A stretch of 64,000 bases of DNA from Platerodrilus igneus (GCA_036346225.1 JARFIW010000961.1:1144001-1208000), one strand, 5' to 3'; counted from the stretch's first letter, positions 21,648-35,150 are shown. Notes: a model not told the origin generated them from the sequence alone. Made by a program: numbers and translations.

Positions 21648-22825
21648 ATGAGTAACACAGACTTACGTCTCTATTTAGAGACAATACAGACGTTCGACGG
21701 CACGCAGGCCCATCTCTCAAATTTCATTGGAGCATGTGAAATGTTCCTAAAAACCTTCTACAAACCCGGAGATGACGCAAGAAATTCATTGCTTATACGC
21801 TTAGTAATAAGTAAACTAGCCGGAAGGGCACTAACCTTAATCGCCAGTAGGGACGACTTACAGGAATGGCAGGAGTTTAAACAACTACTAATTGCATATT
21901 TTGGGGACCAACGAAATATAAAATGCCTGGTACGAGACCTAATAAACCTTAGAATGGAACACAATCAATCCCCCTACCAATTCGGAATGAAATGCCAAGA
22001 TGTGAGAAGTTTAATTTTAACCAAACTAAAATCGAAGAACCCGATCAAAACGTTAGACATTTAAAACAAAATGTATGACGAAATGGCACTAGACACATAC
22101 ATAAACGCTTTACCAGAACGACTATCGGATAAAATCAGATTCCAACGACCCCAAAATCTAGAAGCTATGAGCCTAGTAATAGAAGAAGAAAATGTAATGT
22201 ATTACCGCAACAGACTATACAATCCCAACGCGAATAAAAGCTATTCACCAATAAAACCATACAAGCCACAAGACAAACAACCCTCAACAAAAATTCACAC
22301 CCTTTAACGCACAAACAAATCAACCGAAGTAACAACCCAAGTTTTAACAATACAAATTTTAATAATCAATTTAAAAATTTTTCAAGACCAACATTCAACC
22401 CAACTTTTACGAAACCCGCATTCCAACCAAGATTTAATCAGAACTTAAACCAACCAAGACCAGCATTTAACGCAAACCCCAATAGAAATACACCAATGAC
22501 TAATAATAATAACAATCCTAATAATTATTACAAACCAACGCCAATGGATACCTCATCTGGTAACACCAGACAAAACACAAAAATAACACATATCCGACCA
22601 AACCCTCATCAGAAACGTAATTTTACATCAGAAGAATTATTCCATCAAGAAATAGAAAAATTTGACACTGACCAGAATAATTACATTGAGACACCTACAA
22701 ACAATGAAACAAACCATGCAGAAACTTACGAACGTGACGAACAATACGAAACTTACGAGGAGTATGATGAAGAAAACTCGAACTCAAATTTTCAAATGGA
22801 CCCATTCATAGACAACCAAACTTAA
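21648..22825 (+). pseudogene. gag: Gag of errantivirus-like element, frameshifted
   Basis: The start ATG at 21648 follows the A-rich leader and opens MSNTDLRLYLETIQTFDG. The N-terminal and central part is capsid-like (FIGACEMFLKTFY, RLVISKLAGRALTLI, YFGDQRNIKCLVRDLI). The frame is lost around 22064 and regained at 22071 (YINALPERLSDKIRFQ), lost again near 22305 in an Asn/Pro/Lys-rich tract, and continues to the stop at 22823-22825 with an acidic C-terminus. No CCHC knuckle is present, as usual for errantivirus Gag. The C-terminal frame contains the slippery heptamer used to enter pol. Confidence 0.87.
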
Positions 22826-25800
22826 TAAACTTAAATAACATAAATCACTTAGTATTACCATACATAGAAATACCCCACGCCAAATTCAAACTATTAATCG
22901 ACACCGGATCCTCTAAAACATTAATTAGCCCCAGAACCGTACAAAAACACTATTTAGATTATGTAGAAAGAGAACCATTTAAAATTAAAACAGCTCATCA
23001 AACGACACTACACCAATTCGTAGCCAATATACCGTTACCAAGAACATTTAATGTTAAAATGAAACATAAATTTTGTGTATTCGAATTTAACGATAAATAT
23101 GACGGATTAATCGGAATGGACCTTCTAAGAAAATTAGGAGCCTACATTGACATTAAAAATCGCTTATTAAGGACAAAATACGGAAAAATCCCAATTAAAT
23201 TTCAAAACACACAAATTGAACAAAAATACACTATAGAACCCCGAACGGAAAGAAAAATAAAAATCCCAGTAAAATCTAACAAAAATTTAGGAATAATAAA
23301 TCATATGACATTTCAGCAAGGAGTAGAAACCCCAACCGCCTTAGTACAAATAAAAGACAATTTTGCAACCACAACAATATTAAATTCAAACGACTACCCC
23401 GTAGAATTATCACTGACAGACCCAATTAACGTAGAAGAACTAAATTTTAACGAAATGGAAATAGACGAAAATTTAGAAAATAATTACAACCCAATAGAAC
23501 ATGACGAAATGTTAAGAGAAAATTTAACTAACATCCGCTTCAATACCGACATATTCCATTGCGAAGGAATACCATTAACATTCACCAACACAGTAAAACA
23601 TAATATCGAGTTAACAGACAATAAACCAATCTTTACAAAAGCATATAGACTACCTCATGCAAGCCAAGAAGAAGCTGACAGACAAGTAGCAGACCTATTA
23701 GACCAAGACATAATCCAGCACTCCAATTCACCATGGAGCAGCCCCGTGTTAATAGTACCTAAGAAATTAGACGCAACCGGAAAGAGAAAGTACAGAATGG
23801 TAATAGATTATAGAAAGTTAAACGAAAAAACGGTAGATGACAAATACCCACTACCAAATATAACCGAAATTTTAGACAAATTAGGCAAATGCCAATATTT
23901 TACAACATTAGACCTAGCATCAGGATACCATCAGGTAGAGATGGAAGAAAAAGACATATCAAAAACAGCCTTCAGCACACCTAGAGGACATTACGAGTAC
24001 AAACGAATGCCATTTGGACTAAAGAACGCACCCGCTACTTTCCAGAGAGTCATGGACAATATACTATGAGGAATACACAACGAAAAATGCCTTGTATACC
24101 TTAACGACATCATAGTTTATTCCACATCATTGGTAGAACACATAGAAAGATTGAAAGAAGTATTCGAAAGACTTAGACAAGCACATTTCAAAGTACAATT
24201 AGACAAAAGTGAATTTTTACAAAAACAAGTATCATTTTTAGGACATGTAATAACATCCCAAGGAGCAATGCCAAATCCAGACAAAACAAATGCAGTTCTA
24301 AATTACCCATTGCCAAAAACAAACAAAGAAATTAAAGGATTTCTAGGACTTAGTGGTTACTACCGCAAATTCATTAAAGGTTACGCTCAGATAACCAAAC
24401 CCTGACAAACTGTTTAAAAAGGGAAACAAAATTGAACACACCCGGAATTTATTAAAGCCGTAGACAAAATTAAAACATATTAACGAATCACCCTGTATTA
24501 GAATACCCAGACTTTACAAAACCATTTATACTGACGACAGACGCATCGAATGTAGCATTAGGCGCAGTATTGAGCCAAGGAAAAGTAGGTAGCGATAAAC
24601 CTATCAGCTATGCATCCAGAACCCTAAATGAAACCGAACAAAATATAGTACCATAGAAAAGAATTATTAGCCATAATTTGGGCAACAAAATATTTTAGAC
24701 CTTATTTATACGGAAGAAAATTTTACATATACACCGACCATAGACCACTAGTATGGTTATGCAAACTGAAAGAACCGAATTCAAAATTACAAAGATGGAG
24801 AATCAGACTCGAAGAGTATGATTACGAAATTATATATAAAAAGGGAATTTATAACAACAACGCAGACGCTTTAAGCAGAATTCAACTCAATGCATTAGAA
24901 ACGGAATCCATTATAGGAAACGTAGACGAAGCAGAAATAAGGGAAGATCCAGACGAGATCGACACGATACATTCGACACAAAACGAAGAACCGAAAAAAC
25001 GCGATTAAAATTTTAAACGAAGCAATCGATATGAAACCCAATCAATTTATAATAACCGAAGTTTTAAATAACCCCAATCCAGTAAAATATACAAAAGTAG
25101 ATAACAAAAAGATATATCAAATTCAAATAACTAAAGATGACAACGAGGAACAAATAATTAAAATTTTAAAAGAATACACCCCCGAGAAAAAACGATTTTA
25201 TTTTTATTTCAACACCGAACATTTATATCAAAGATTTTCAGAATTATACATTAAATTATTCAATAACTCTGGACCTGAACTCATCAGATGTACTAGAAAA
25301 CTAATAACACTAGACGACCCTGACGAAATAAACGATGTAATTAGAAATCAACACGAAGGAAAAACCAGCCATCGTAAAATTAACGAAACAATAAAACAAC
25401 TCATAAGACGTTATTATTTTAAAGACATGAAGGACTTAACCACAGATTTCATTAACCAATGCGAATTATGTGACAAAGCGAAATACGATAGGAAACCCCC
25501 AAAGATACCCTTAATGTTAACCAAAACACCCGACAAACCATTTCAAAAACTACATGCCGATACTCTAGTAGTAGAAGCGCAAAACTATCTAACAATTATA
25601 GACGCATTCACAAAATAGGCCAATCAATACCAATCACATCCAAAAATAGCATTGACGTGACCCAAGGATTTTTACAATATTTCACATTTTACGGAACACC
25701 CGAATCAATAACTTTAGACAATGGTAGCGAATTTAAAAACGAGACAATACAAAACACTTTAGAACTCCACAAAATAAAAATTCATTTCATAACGGAAAAC

Positions 25801-26394
25801 CACCCTGAATCAAACGGACTAATTGAACGATTACATTTAACCCTGTTAGAACAAATTCGATTATTAAGAATAAATTATAAAAAGGAACACATAACCAATT
25901 TAATGTCATACGCACTAATCACCTATAATAACACTATTCACTCATCAACAAATTTTACACCCTTAGAATTAACCTTAGGACATTCAGATTCACGAAATCC
26001 CTATGACATACACTACAATAAAGAAGTATATCAACAATATGCAAAAGACCACAAAGAAAAATTAAAAATAACTTATTACAAGGTAAAAGATAAATTAGAA
26101 AACGATAAGGAACGTATCACCACAACCCGAAATAAAAATACCGACTCAAATAAATTTTCAATAGGACAAACCGTATATGAGAAAAACTTTCAAAGCAAGC
26201 GACATAAAACAGCACCCAGAAATTTAGGACCATTTAAAATTAAGAAAATATCATATAAAAACATAGCAGTAGTAGACAACGGTAAAATAACGAAATACAT
26301 TCATTTAAAAAACCTAAGACACCCTGTAATTTCAGATGGACAATCATCACCCTTACCGTCAACCTCCACCCAGGTAGAACGGACAACCAAATAA
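22771..26394 (+). pseudogene. pol: Pol (protease, RT, RNase H, integrase), several disabling mutations
   Basis: Protease: [12 protein letters not shown] at 22888-22923, with the flap/end motif GLIGMDLL near 23104. [50 protein letters not shown] stop at 24067 interrupts the frame, and the catalytic box reads YLNDI instead of YLDDI near 24100. RT continues (FLGHVITSQGA, GYYRKFIKGYA) to a second break at 24403. RNase [17 protein letters not shown], a break near 24653, then KELLAIIWA and TDHRPLVWL. Integrase (25031 on): the HHCC region ends in CELCDKA; DDE residues are HADTL, LDNGSEF and HPESNG; a single-base frameshift falls near 25616 between the first two. The copy is not expected to reverse-transcribe itself. 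Confidence 0.92.
22786..22792 (+). promoter_or_regulatory. Gag/pol -1 programmed frameshift site (slippery heptamer)
   Basis: AAATTTT sits in the gag frame as A_AAT_TTT, the canonical X_XXY_YYZ arrangement. Pol is open in the -1 frame from 22771, overlapping gag by 55 nt; gag terminates 31 nt downstream of the heptamer. This is the expected mechanism for Gag-Pol production in this group. A downstream RNA structure was not evaluated. Confidence 0.8.
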
Positions 26395-27377
26395 TAACAT
26401 AAGATATAAATAACAACCCCGGTATACTACCAATTAAATTAGGAAGTATACAAAATACAATATTTACTCAAATAATATCCAACCTTACTTTAATTCAACA
26501 AATTTTAGCTACATTAAGAAAAACTAAATAATATTTTTTAGAAATTCCGATAGTAGAAAGTAATAATTATCAATATTATCATTTATTTGCTTTTCCAACA
26601 AAGGTTACTAGCACATACCAAGTAATCATACCCAAAACCAAATTCCTATCCCTAAATGAACTGAGATATGGTTATACAAACGAAAAATGTACTGAAGTAA
26701 CACCAAACCAATATTTATGTCAATCGATGACGACAACAACCATTAAAGAAGACAGCCCTTGTGAAGTACAACTATTAAAATTCTCAAATCATTACGAAAA
26801 CTGTGAAACCAAACAAGTGCAAATAACTAATATGAAAATTCAAAAAGTTACAGATAACAAATGGATAGCAATTTTCCCAACAGAAGTAATAGCAACCATC
26901 CACTGCAACCAAGATGAAAATAACCAAGCATTAATCGGAAGCAAACTAATTACCCTCAAAGAAGATTGTTATGTGAAATTGAAAGATGAAGTAATCAGAG
27001 TTTATCAAGATCCCATAGCAACAAAGAAACTTGCAAACCTACCGGAACTACAATTCAAAATACAACAAGAAGACGAAGAATTAATCAAGAAACCTATGAA
27101 GCTAGAGCATCTAGACTTAGACGACCTCAACCACGCCGTGAAATTAGTGGAAAGTTATAAAGAACAATTAAATGAACTCAAAACGCCAAAGTTACATTAT
27201 AATAATATAAGTGTGTGGACAATTGTATTGATCATTTTAATAATTTTCGTAATCATGTATGTATTATACAAAATGTACCTTAGATATAAGAATGAAGGAA
27301 ACAGTTCTAGATTTAAGGAAACAAAGGAAAATAAAGAAACGACAAGTATACCTTTAGAAATAATGAATTTTAAATGA
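26395..27377 (+). pseudogene. env: Partial envelope-like gene (errantivirus env)
   Basis: The intact frame 26727-27377 (216 residues) has cysteine-bearing ectodomain-like sequence, a leucine/glutamate-rich segment predicted to be helical (about residues 115-150), one strongly hydrophobic membrane-spanning segment near residues 160-182, and a short charged cytoplasmic tail. Upstream, 26395-26726 shows related but broken frame, beginning with a segment rich in Ile/Thr/Gln. The total is well short of a typical full-length env of over 400 residues, and no signal peptide or furin site is visible, so the N-terminal part appears deleted. Position after integrase and before the PPT supports the assignment. 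Confidence 0.78.
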
Positions 27378-27434
27378 AATTGAATTATGTATTTTATGTA
27401 TTTAAAAATTAAGAAAAACCTTAATTTTTCATTT

Positions 27435-27445
27435 ACGGTGGGAGG
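27435..27445 (+). other. Polypurine tract
   Basis: ACGGTGGGAGG immediately precedes the 3' LTR, the position required for plus-strand priming. Confidence 0.75.
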
Positions 27446-28030
27446 AGTTATGTATCCCCCAATTACCTATATATATTGATATATTGAATCTAATAAGAAT
27501 TATTAGAAATTATTAAGTAAAAGTATAAGTTAAATGCAACATTGTAACACAAGGATAACCCAGAGAGGTTATCGACAGTTCATGTGAACGGACATGCAAC
27601 TTTGCATCCGTGAGGGCAGTGATACTGCAGGTGGCAGGTCACAGGCGGTCAACAGACCGCAATTACTTAGAATTAAGTTGTTACATTGTATTAAAGTGTA
27701 CAATTAAAGAGAAACGCAGACATGAGATCTGCTAGTTCTCACAGCCGTGTGAGGGGCAGGTTATTATAAAAGGCCCGGGAGCTCAATGCCCGGCAGTCAG
27801 TCTTCAAACTCCATACTTCGTTGTTTGAGCTATTCAACCGAGTCAGTCTTCAAACTCCATACTTCGTTGTTTGAGCTACTCACCAGTACAATTAATTATT
27901 TTTTTATTAAAGTTATTATGAACCAGCTATTCCAAATTTCTTGTAATTTCTGTTTAACTTATTAAATAAAATATTGTTAAAGTATCAATGTGTTTTTAAA
28001 AAACCAGCTCCAAAGGCCCGAACTTTAACT
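27446..28030 (+). repeat. 3' LTR of errantivirus-like element
   Basis: 585 bp, the same length as the 5' LTR, with five substitutions and no indels between them. It is followed by the CGCG target duplication at 28031-28034. Confidence 0.96.
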
Positions 28031-28034
28031 CGCG

Positions 28035-28780
28035 TTTGCTAGTGAAACCTGTCAGAAGACTTAAAACTACTGTTAAAGTAGAAGTTTTTGCTAAGAAATG
28101 AAAAAAATGTTTAACTTATCAAACCTTGAAACTTACTAAAGTTTTGATTAGTAACTTTTACACAAGATAGTACTGCTGCAACTTGCCTTTCGACAATTCG
28201 AGAAATACCTCGTATTCCTCGGCAATCTAAAAATAGAAAACGTCCCGTAAAAATGTTTTGAAGACTTCTTATTCATTTAATGTGAGCACTGCATTTTTAG
28301 TAAAGCGTGAATACTATATAACGGTTCGGGGGCTCGCAATACAACGACAACAAGCAAGAGGGGATTTTAAATTGAATTGCAATTTAAAATCGCTAATGAG
28401 GTAAGTAAGGCTAATGCCTATCGGAGCAGTCGGAGCAAGCAGCTTCAATATACCCTGAGCTAACCCAGTACCGAGGCAGGGGTGGGGTAAACCAACAACC
28501 AAACCTCTTACCAAAAATGAGGGCCACCTAACTCTAAAAGCTGGGCTCCGACGGAACTGAGACAGAAAATTCCTCACGGCCACAAATAATACCTACACAG
28601 CATACAATCTAGCTACCATACGTTGACACACAGTAATGTATACTTCATAGTTAATCAATACGTTTACTGTACAAGGATAAATCAAATTAATAACAATTAA
28701 CACATATACTATAGTTTAATTAATAACTAACCCACCCACATAAAGTATACAACGGTACTTAAACCTAGAATAGTAGAGCA
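28035..28780. other. Non-coding spacer with a GC-richer island
   Basis: 28310-28590 is markedly richer in G and C than its surroundings and contains a 9-bp inverted repeat around TTTTAAATTGAATTGCAATT. It might be a piece of an unrecognised repeat; the minus-strand ORF there has no family resemblance. Confidence 0.45.
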
Positions 28781-29848
28781 CAGAACGTAGAACTAGAACT
28801 AGAACTAGAAATAGAACTAGAACTGGTGCTAGAGCGAGAATTAGAACTAGAACTAGAACTAGAACTAGAACTAGATCTAGAAATAGAAATATAGAAATAG
28901 AAATAGAAATAGAAATAGAAATAGAAATAGAAATAGAAATAGAAATAGAAATAGAAATAGAAATAGAGATAGAGATAGAGATAGAGATAGAAATAGAAAT
29001 AGAAATAGAAATAGAGATAGAGATAGAGATAGAGATAGAGATAGAGATAGAGATAGAGATAGAGAATAGAGATAGAGATAGAGATAGAGATAGAGATAGA
29101 GATAGAGAGAGATAGAGATAGAGATGAGATGAGATGAGATGAGATAGAGATAGAGATAGAGATAGAGATAGAGATAGAGATAGAGATAGAGATAGAGATA
29201 GAGATAGAGATAGAGATAGAGATAGAGATAGAGATAGAGATAGAGATAGAGATAGAGATAGAGATAGAGATAGAGATAGAGATAGAGATAGAGATGAGAT
29301 GAGATAGAGATAGAGATAGAGATAGAGATAGAGATAGAGATGAGATAGAGATAGAGATAGAGATGAGATAGAGATAGAGATAGAGATAGAGATAGAGATA
29401 GAGATAGAGATAGAGATAGAGATAGAGATAGAGATAGAGATAGAGATAGAGATAGAGATAGAGATAGAGATAGGAGATAGAGATAGAGATAGAGAGATAG
29501 AGATAGAGATGAGATAGATAGAGATAGAGATAGAGATAGAGATAGAGATAGAGATAGAGATAGAGATAGAGATAGAGATAGAGATAGAGATAGAGATAGA
29601 GATAGAGATGAGAGAGATAGAGATAGAGATAGAGATAGAGATAGAGATAGAGATAGAGATAGAGATAGAGATAGAGATAGAGAGATAGAGATAGAGATAG
29701 AGAATGAGATAGAGATAGAGATAGAGATAGAGATAGAGATAGAGATAGAGATAGAGATAGAGATAGAGATAGAGATAGAGATAGAGATAGAGATAGAGAT
29801 AGAGATAGAGATAGAGATAGAGATAGAAGAGAAGAGATAGAGATAGAG

Positions 29849-30040
<192 letters not shown>

Positions 30041-33000
30041 GAGAAGAGATAGAGATAGAGATAGAGATAGAGAAGAGATAGAGATAGAGATAGAGATAGA
30101 GATAGAGATAGAGATAGAGATAGAGATAGAGATAGAGAAGAGATAGAGATAGAGATAGAGATAGAGATAGAGATAGAGATAGAGATAGAGAAGAGATAGA
30201 GATAGAAAGAGATAGAGATAGAGATAGAGATAGAGATGAGATAGAGATAGAGATAGAGATAGAGATGAGATAGAGATAGAGATAGAGATAGAGATAGAGA
30301 TAGAGATAGAGATGAGATAGAGATAGAGAGAAGAGATAGAGATAGAGATAGAGATAGAGAAGAGATAGAGATAGAGATAGAGATAGAGATAGAGATAGAG
30401 ATAGAGATAGAGATAGAGATAGAGATAGAGATAGAGATAGAGATAGAGAAGAGATAGAGATGAGATAGAGATAGAGATAGAGATAGAGATAGAGATAGAG
30501 ATAGAGATAGAGATAGAGATAGAGATAGAGATGAGATAGAGATAGAGAGAGATAGAGATAGAGATGAGATAGAGATAGAGATAGAGATAGAGATAGAGAT
30601 GAGATAGAGATAGAGATAGAGATAGAGATGAGATAGAGATGAGATAGAGATAGAGATAGAGATAGAGATAGAGATAGAGATAGAGATAGAGATAGAGATA
30701 GAGATAGAGATAGAGATAGAGATAGAGATAGAGATAGAGATAGAGATAGAGAGATGAGATAGAGATAAGAGATAGAGATAGAGATAGAGATAGAGATAGA
30801 GATAGAGATAGAGATAGAGATAGAGATAGAGATAGAGATAGAGATGAGATAGAGATAGAGATAGAGATAGAGATAGAGATAGAGATAGAGATAGAGATAG
30901 AGATAGAGATGAGATAGAGATAGAGATAGAGATAGAGATAGAGATAGAGATGAGATAGAGATAGAGATAGAGATAGAGATAGAGATAGAGATGAGAGAGA
31001 TGAGATGAGATAGAGATGAGATAGAGATAGAGATAGAGATAGAGATGAGATAGAGATAGAGATGAGATAGAGAAGAGAGATGAGATGAGATAGAGATAGA
31101 GATAGAGATAGAGATAGAGAAGAGATAGAGATGAGATAGAGATAGAGATGAGAAGAGATAGAGATAGAGATAGAGATAGAGATGAGAAGAGATAGAGATA
31201 GAGATGAGATAGAGATAGAGATAGAGATAGAGATGAGATAGAGAAGAGATAGAGATAGAGATAGAGATGAGATAGAGATAGAGATGAGATGAGATGAGAT
31301 AGAGATGAGATAGAGATAGAGATAGAGATAGAGATGAGATAGAGATAGAGATGAGATAGAGATAGAGATAGAGATAGAGATGAGATAGAGAAGAGATGAG
31401 AGATAGAGAGAGATAGAGATAGAGATAGAGATAGAGATGAGATAGAGATAGAGATAGAGATGAGAGATGAGATGAGATGAGATGAGATAGAGATGAGATA
31501 GAGATAGAGAAGAGAAGAGATAGAGATAGAGATGAGATGAGATAGAGATAGAGATAGAGATGAGATAGAGATAGAGATGAGATAGAGAAGAGAGAGATAG
31601 AGATAGAGATAGAGATAGAGATGAGATGAGATAGAGATAGAGAAGAGATGAGATGAGATGAGATGAGAGAGATAGGAGATAGAGATGAGAAGAGATAGAG
31701 ATAGAGATGAGAGAGATAGAGATAGAGAAGAGATAGAGATAGAGATGAGATAGAGATGAGATAGAGATAGAGATAGAGATAGAGATAGAGATAGAGATAG
31801 AGATAGAGATAGAGATAGAGATAGAGAGAGAAGAGATAGAGATAGAGATGAGATAGAGATAGAGATAGAGATAGAGATGAGATAGAGATGAGATAGAGAT
31901 GAGATGAGATAGAGATGAGATAGAGATAGAGATAGAGATAGAGAAGAGATAGAGATAGAGATAGAGATAGAGATGAGATGAGATGAGATGAGAAGAGATA
32001 GAGATAGAGATAGAGATAGAGATAGAGATAGAGATAGAGATAGAGATAGAGAGAGATAGAGATAGAGATAGAGATAGAGATAGAGATAGAGATAGAGATA
32101 GAGATAGAGATAGAGAGTGAGAGAGAAGAGAAGAGATAGAGATAGAGATAGAGATAGAGATAGAGATAGAGATAAGAGATAGAGAGATAGAGATAGAGAA
32201 GAGATAGAGATAGAGATAGAGATAGAGATAGAGATAGAGATAGAGATAGAGATAGAGATAGAGATAGAGATAGAGATAGAGATAGAGATAGAGATAGAGA
32301 TAGAGATAGAGATAGAGATAGAGATAGAGATAGAGATAGAGATAGAGATAGAGATAGAGATAGAGATAGAGATAGAGATAGAGATAGAGATAGAGATAGA
32401 GATAGAGATAGAGATAGAGATAGAGATAGAGATGAGATAGAGATAGAGATAGAGAAGAGATAGAGATAGAGATAGAGATAGAGATAGAGATAGAGATAGA
32501 GATAGAGATAGAGATAGAGATAGAGATGAGATAGAGATAGAGATAGAGATAGAGATAGAGATAGAGATAGAGATAGAGATAGAGATAGAGAGAGATGAGA
32601 TAGAGATAGAGAAGAGATAGAGATAGAGATAGAGATAGAGATAGAGATAGAGATAGAGATAGAGATAGAGATAGAGATAGAGATAGAGATAGAGATAGAG
32701 ATAGAGATGAGATAGAGATAGAATGAGATAGAGATAGAGATAGAGATAGAGATGAGATAGAGATAGAGATAGAGATAGAGATAGAGATAGAGATAGAGAT
32801 AGAGATAGAGATAGAGATAGAGATAGAGATAGAGATAGAGATAGAGATAGAGATAGAGAGAGATAGAGATAGAGATAGAGAGATAGAGATAGAGATAGAG
32901 ATAGAGATAGAGAAGAGATAGAGATAGAGATAGAGATAGAGATAGAGATAGAGATAGAGATAGAGATAGAGATAGAGATAGAGATAGAGATAGAGAAGAG

Positions 33001-33486
33001 ATGAGATAGAGAGATAGAGATAGAGATAGAGATAGAGATAGAGATAGAGATAGAATAGAGATAGAGATAAGAAGATAGAGATAGAGATAGAGATAGAGAT
33101 AGAGATAGAGATAGAGATAGAGATAGAGAAAAAAAAAAGAAAAGATAGAGATAGAGATAGAGATAGAGATAGAGATAGAGATAGAGATAGAGATAGAGAT
33201 AGAGATAGAGATAGAGATAGAGATAGAGAAGAGATAGAGAAGAGATAGAGATAGAGATAGAGATGAGATAGAGATAGAGATAGAGATAGAGATAGAGATA
33301 GAGATAGAGATAGAGATAGAGATAGAGAAGAGACAGAGATAGAGATAGAGATAGAGAAGAGATGAGAAGAGATAGAGATAGAGATAGAGATAGAGATAGA
33401 GATAGAGAAGAGATAGAGATAGAGATAGAGATAGAGATAGAGATAGAGAAGAGATAGAGAAGAGATAGAGATAGAGATAGAGATAG

Positions 33487-35150
33487 AGATAGAGATAGAG
33501 ATAGAGAAGAGAAGAGAAGAGAAGAGAAGAGAAGAGAAGAGAAGAGAAGAGAAGAGAAGAGAAGAGAAGAGAAGAGAGAGAAGAGAAGAGAAGAGAAGAG
33601 AAGAGAAGAAGAGAAGAAGAAAGAGAAGAGAAGAGAAGAATAGAGAAGAAAGAATAGAAAGAAAGAATAGAAAGAATAGAAAGAATAGAAAGAGATAGAA
33701 AGAATAGAATGAATAGAAAGAAAGAGAAGAAAGAAAGAGAAGAGAAGAGAAGAAAGAATAGAAAGAGAAGAATGAAAGAAAGAAAGAAAGAGATAGAAGA
33801 ATAGAGATGAAGATGAAAGAAAGAATAGAATGAATAGAAAGAATAGAATAGAATAGAAAGAAAAGAATAGAAAGAGAAGAATAGAAAGAGATAGAATAGA
33901 GATGAGATAGAATAGAGATAGAGATAGAGATAGAGAAGAAAGAGATAGAGAAGAGAAGAGAAGAGAAAGAGATAGAGAAGAAAGAGAAGAGAAGAGATAG
34001 AGAAGAAAGAAGAGAAGAGAAGAGAAGAGAAGAAGAGAAGAGAAGAGAAGAGATAGAGAAGAGAAGAGAAGAGAAGAGAAGAGAAGAGAAGAGAAGAGAA
34101 GAGAAGAGAAGAGAGAGAGAGAAGAGAAGAGAGAGAAGAGAAGAGAAGAGAAGAGAAGAGAAGAGAAGAGAAGAGAAGAGAAGAGAAGAGAAGAGAGAGA
34201 AGAGAAGAGAGAAGAGAAGAGAAGAGAAGAGAAGAGAAGAGAAGAGAAGAGAAGAGAAGAGAAGAGAAGAGATAGAGAGAGAAGAGAAGAGAAGAGAAGA
34301 GAAGAGAGAGAGAGAAGAGAAGAGAAGAGAAGAGAAGAGAAGAGAAGAGAAGAGAGAGAAGAGAAGAGAAGAGATAGAGAAGAGAAGAGAAGAGATAGAG
34401 ATAGAGAAGAGAAGAGATAGAAAGAGAGAAAGAGATAGAGAAGAGATAGAGAAAGAGAATAGAATAGAATAGAATAGAAATAAGAATAGAATAGAAAGAA
34501 TAGAATAGAAAGAAAGAATAGAAAGAATAGAAAGAGAAGAAAGAAAGAAAGAAAGAAAGAATAGAATAGAAAGAAAGAAAGAAAGAAAGAAAGAAAAGAA
34601 AGAAAGAAGAAAGAAAGAAAGAAAGAAGAAAGAGAAGAGATAGAGAAGAAGAAGAAAGAAGAGATAGAGAAGAGAAGAGAAGAGAAGAGAAGAGAAGAGA
34701 AGAGAAGAGAAGAGAAGAGAGAAAGAGAAGAGAAGAGAAGAAAGAGAAGAGAAGAAGAGAAGAGAAGAAGAGACAGAGAGAGAAGAGAAGAAAGAGAAGA
34801 GAAGAGAAGAGAAGAGAAGAGAAGAGAAGAGAAGAGAAGAGAAGAAGAGAAGAGAAGAGAAGAGAAGAGAAGAGAAGAGAAGAAAGAGAAGAGAAGAGAA
34901 GAGAAGAGAAGAGAAGAGAAGAGAAGAGAAGAGAAGAGAAGAGAAGAGAAGAGAAGAGAAGAGAAGAGAAGAGAAGAGAAGAGAAGAGAAGAGACAGAGA
35001 AGAGAAGAGAAGAGAAGAGAAGAGAAGAGAAGAGAAGAGAAGAGAAGAGAAGAGAAGAGAAGAAGAGAAGAGAAGAGAAGAGAAGAGACAGAGAAGAGAA
35101 GAGAAGAGAAGAGAAGAGAAGAGACAGAGAAGAGAAGAGAAGAGAAGAGA
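33487..35150 (+). repeat. (AAGAG)n pentanucleotide satellite zone
   Basis: Long runs of the 5-bp unit AAGAG, with occasional AGAGAGAG, AGACAG and GAAA-type variants. The monomer is the same as the AAGAG simple satellite known from Drosophila heterochromatin; identity of a 5-bp motif does not show common descent. This zone is homopurine on the plus strand for hundreds of bases. Confidence 0.93.

Larger units (their letters stand above)
19016..28030 (+). mobile_element. Complete Gypsy/errantivirus-like LTR retrotransposon with partial env
   Basis: The element is 9,015 bp long with two 585-bp LTRs, ends AGTTA...TAACT, and a 4-bp target duplication CGCG (19012-19015 and 28031-28034). The PBS begins at the last LTR base (TGGCGCAGTCG), the form used by 17.6/297/ZAM-type errantiviruses and read as tRNA-Ser. 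The order is a 2-kb leader, gag, then pol (protease, RT, RNase H, integrase), env and a polypurine tract. The LTRs differ at five of 585 positions with no indels, indicating a recent insertion. Gag, pol and env nevertheless carry several disabling changes, so this copy is non-autonomous. Confidence 0.95.

Noticed and set aside
28314..28583. 89-codon minus-strand ORF in a GC-richer island
   Set aside because: Composition is unusual, but no domain or repeat family could be matched; recorded only as a GC-rich island.
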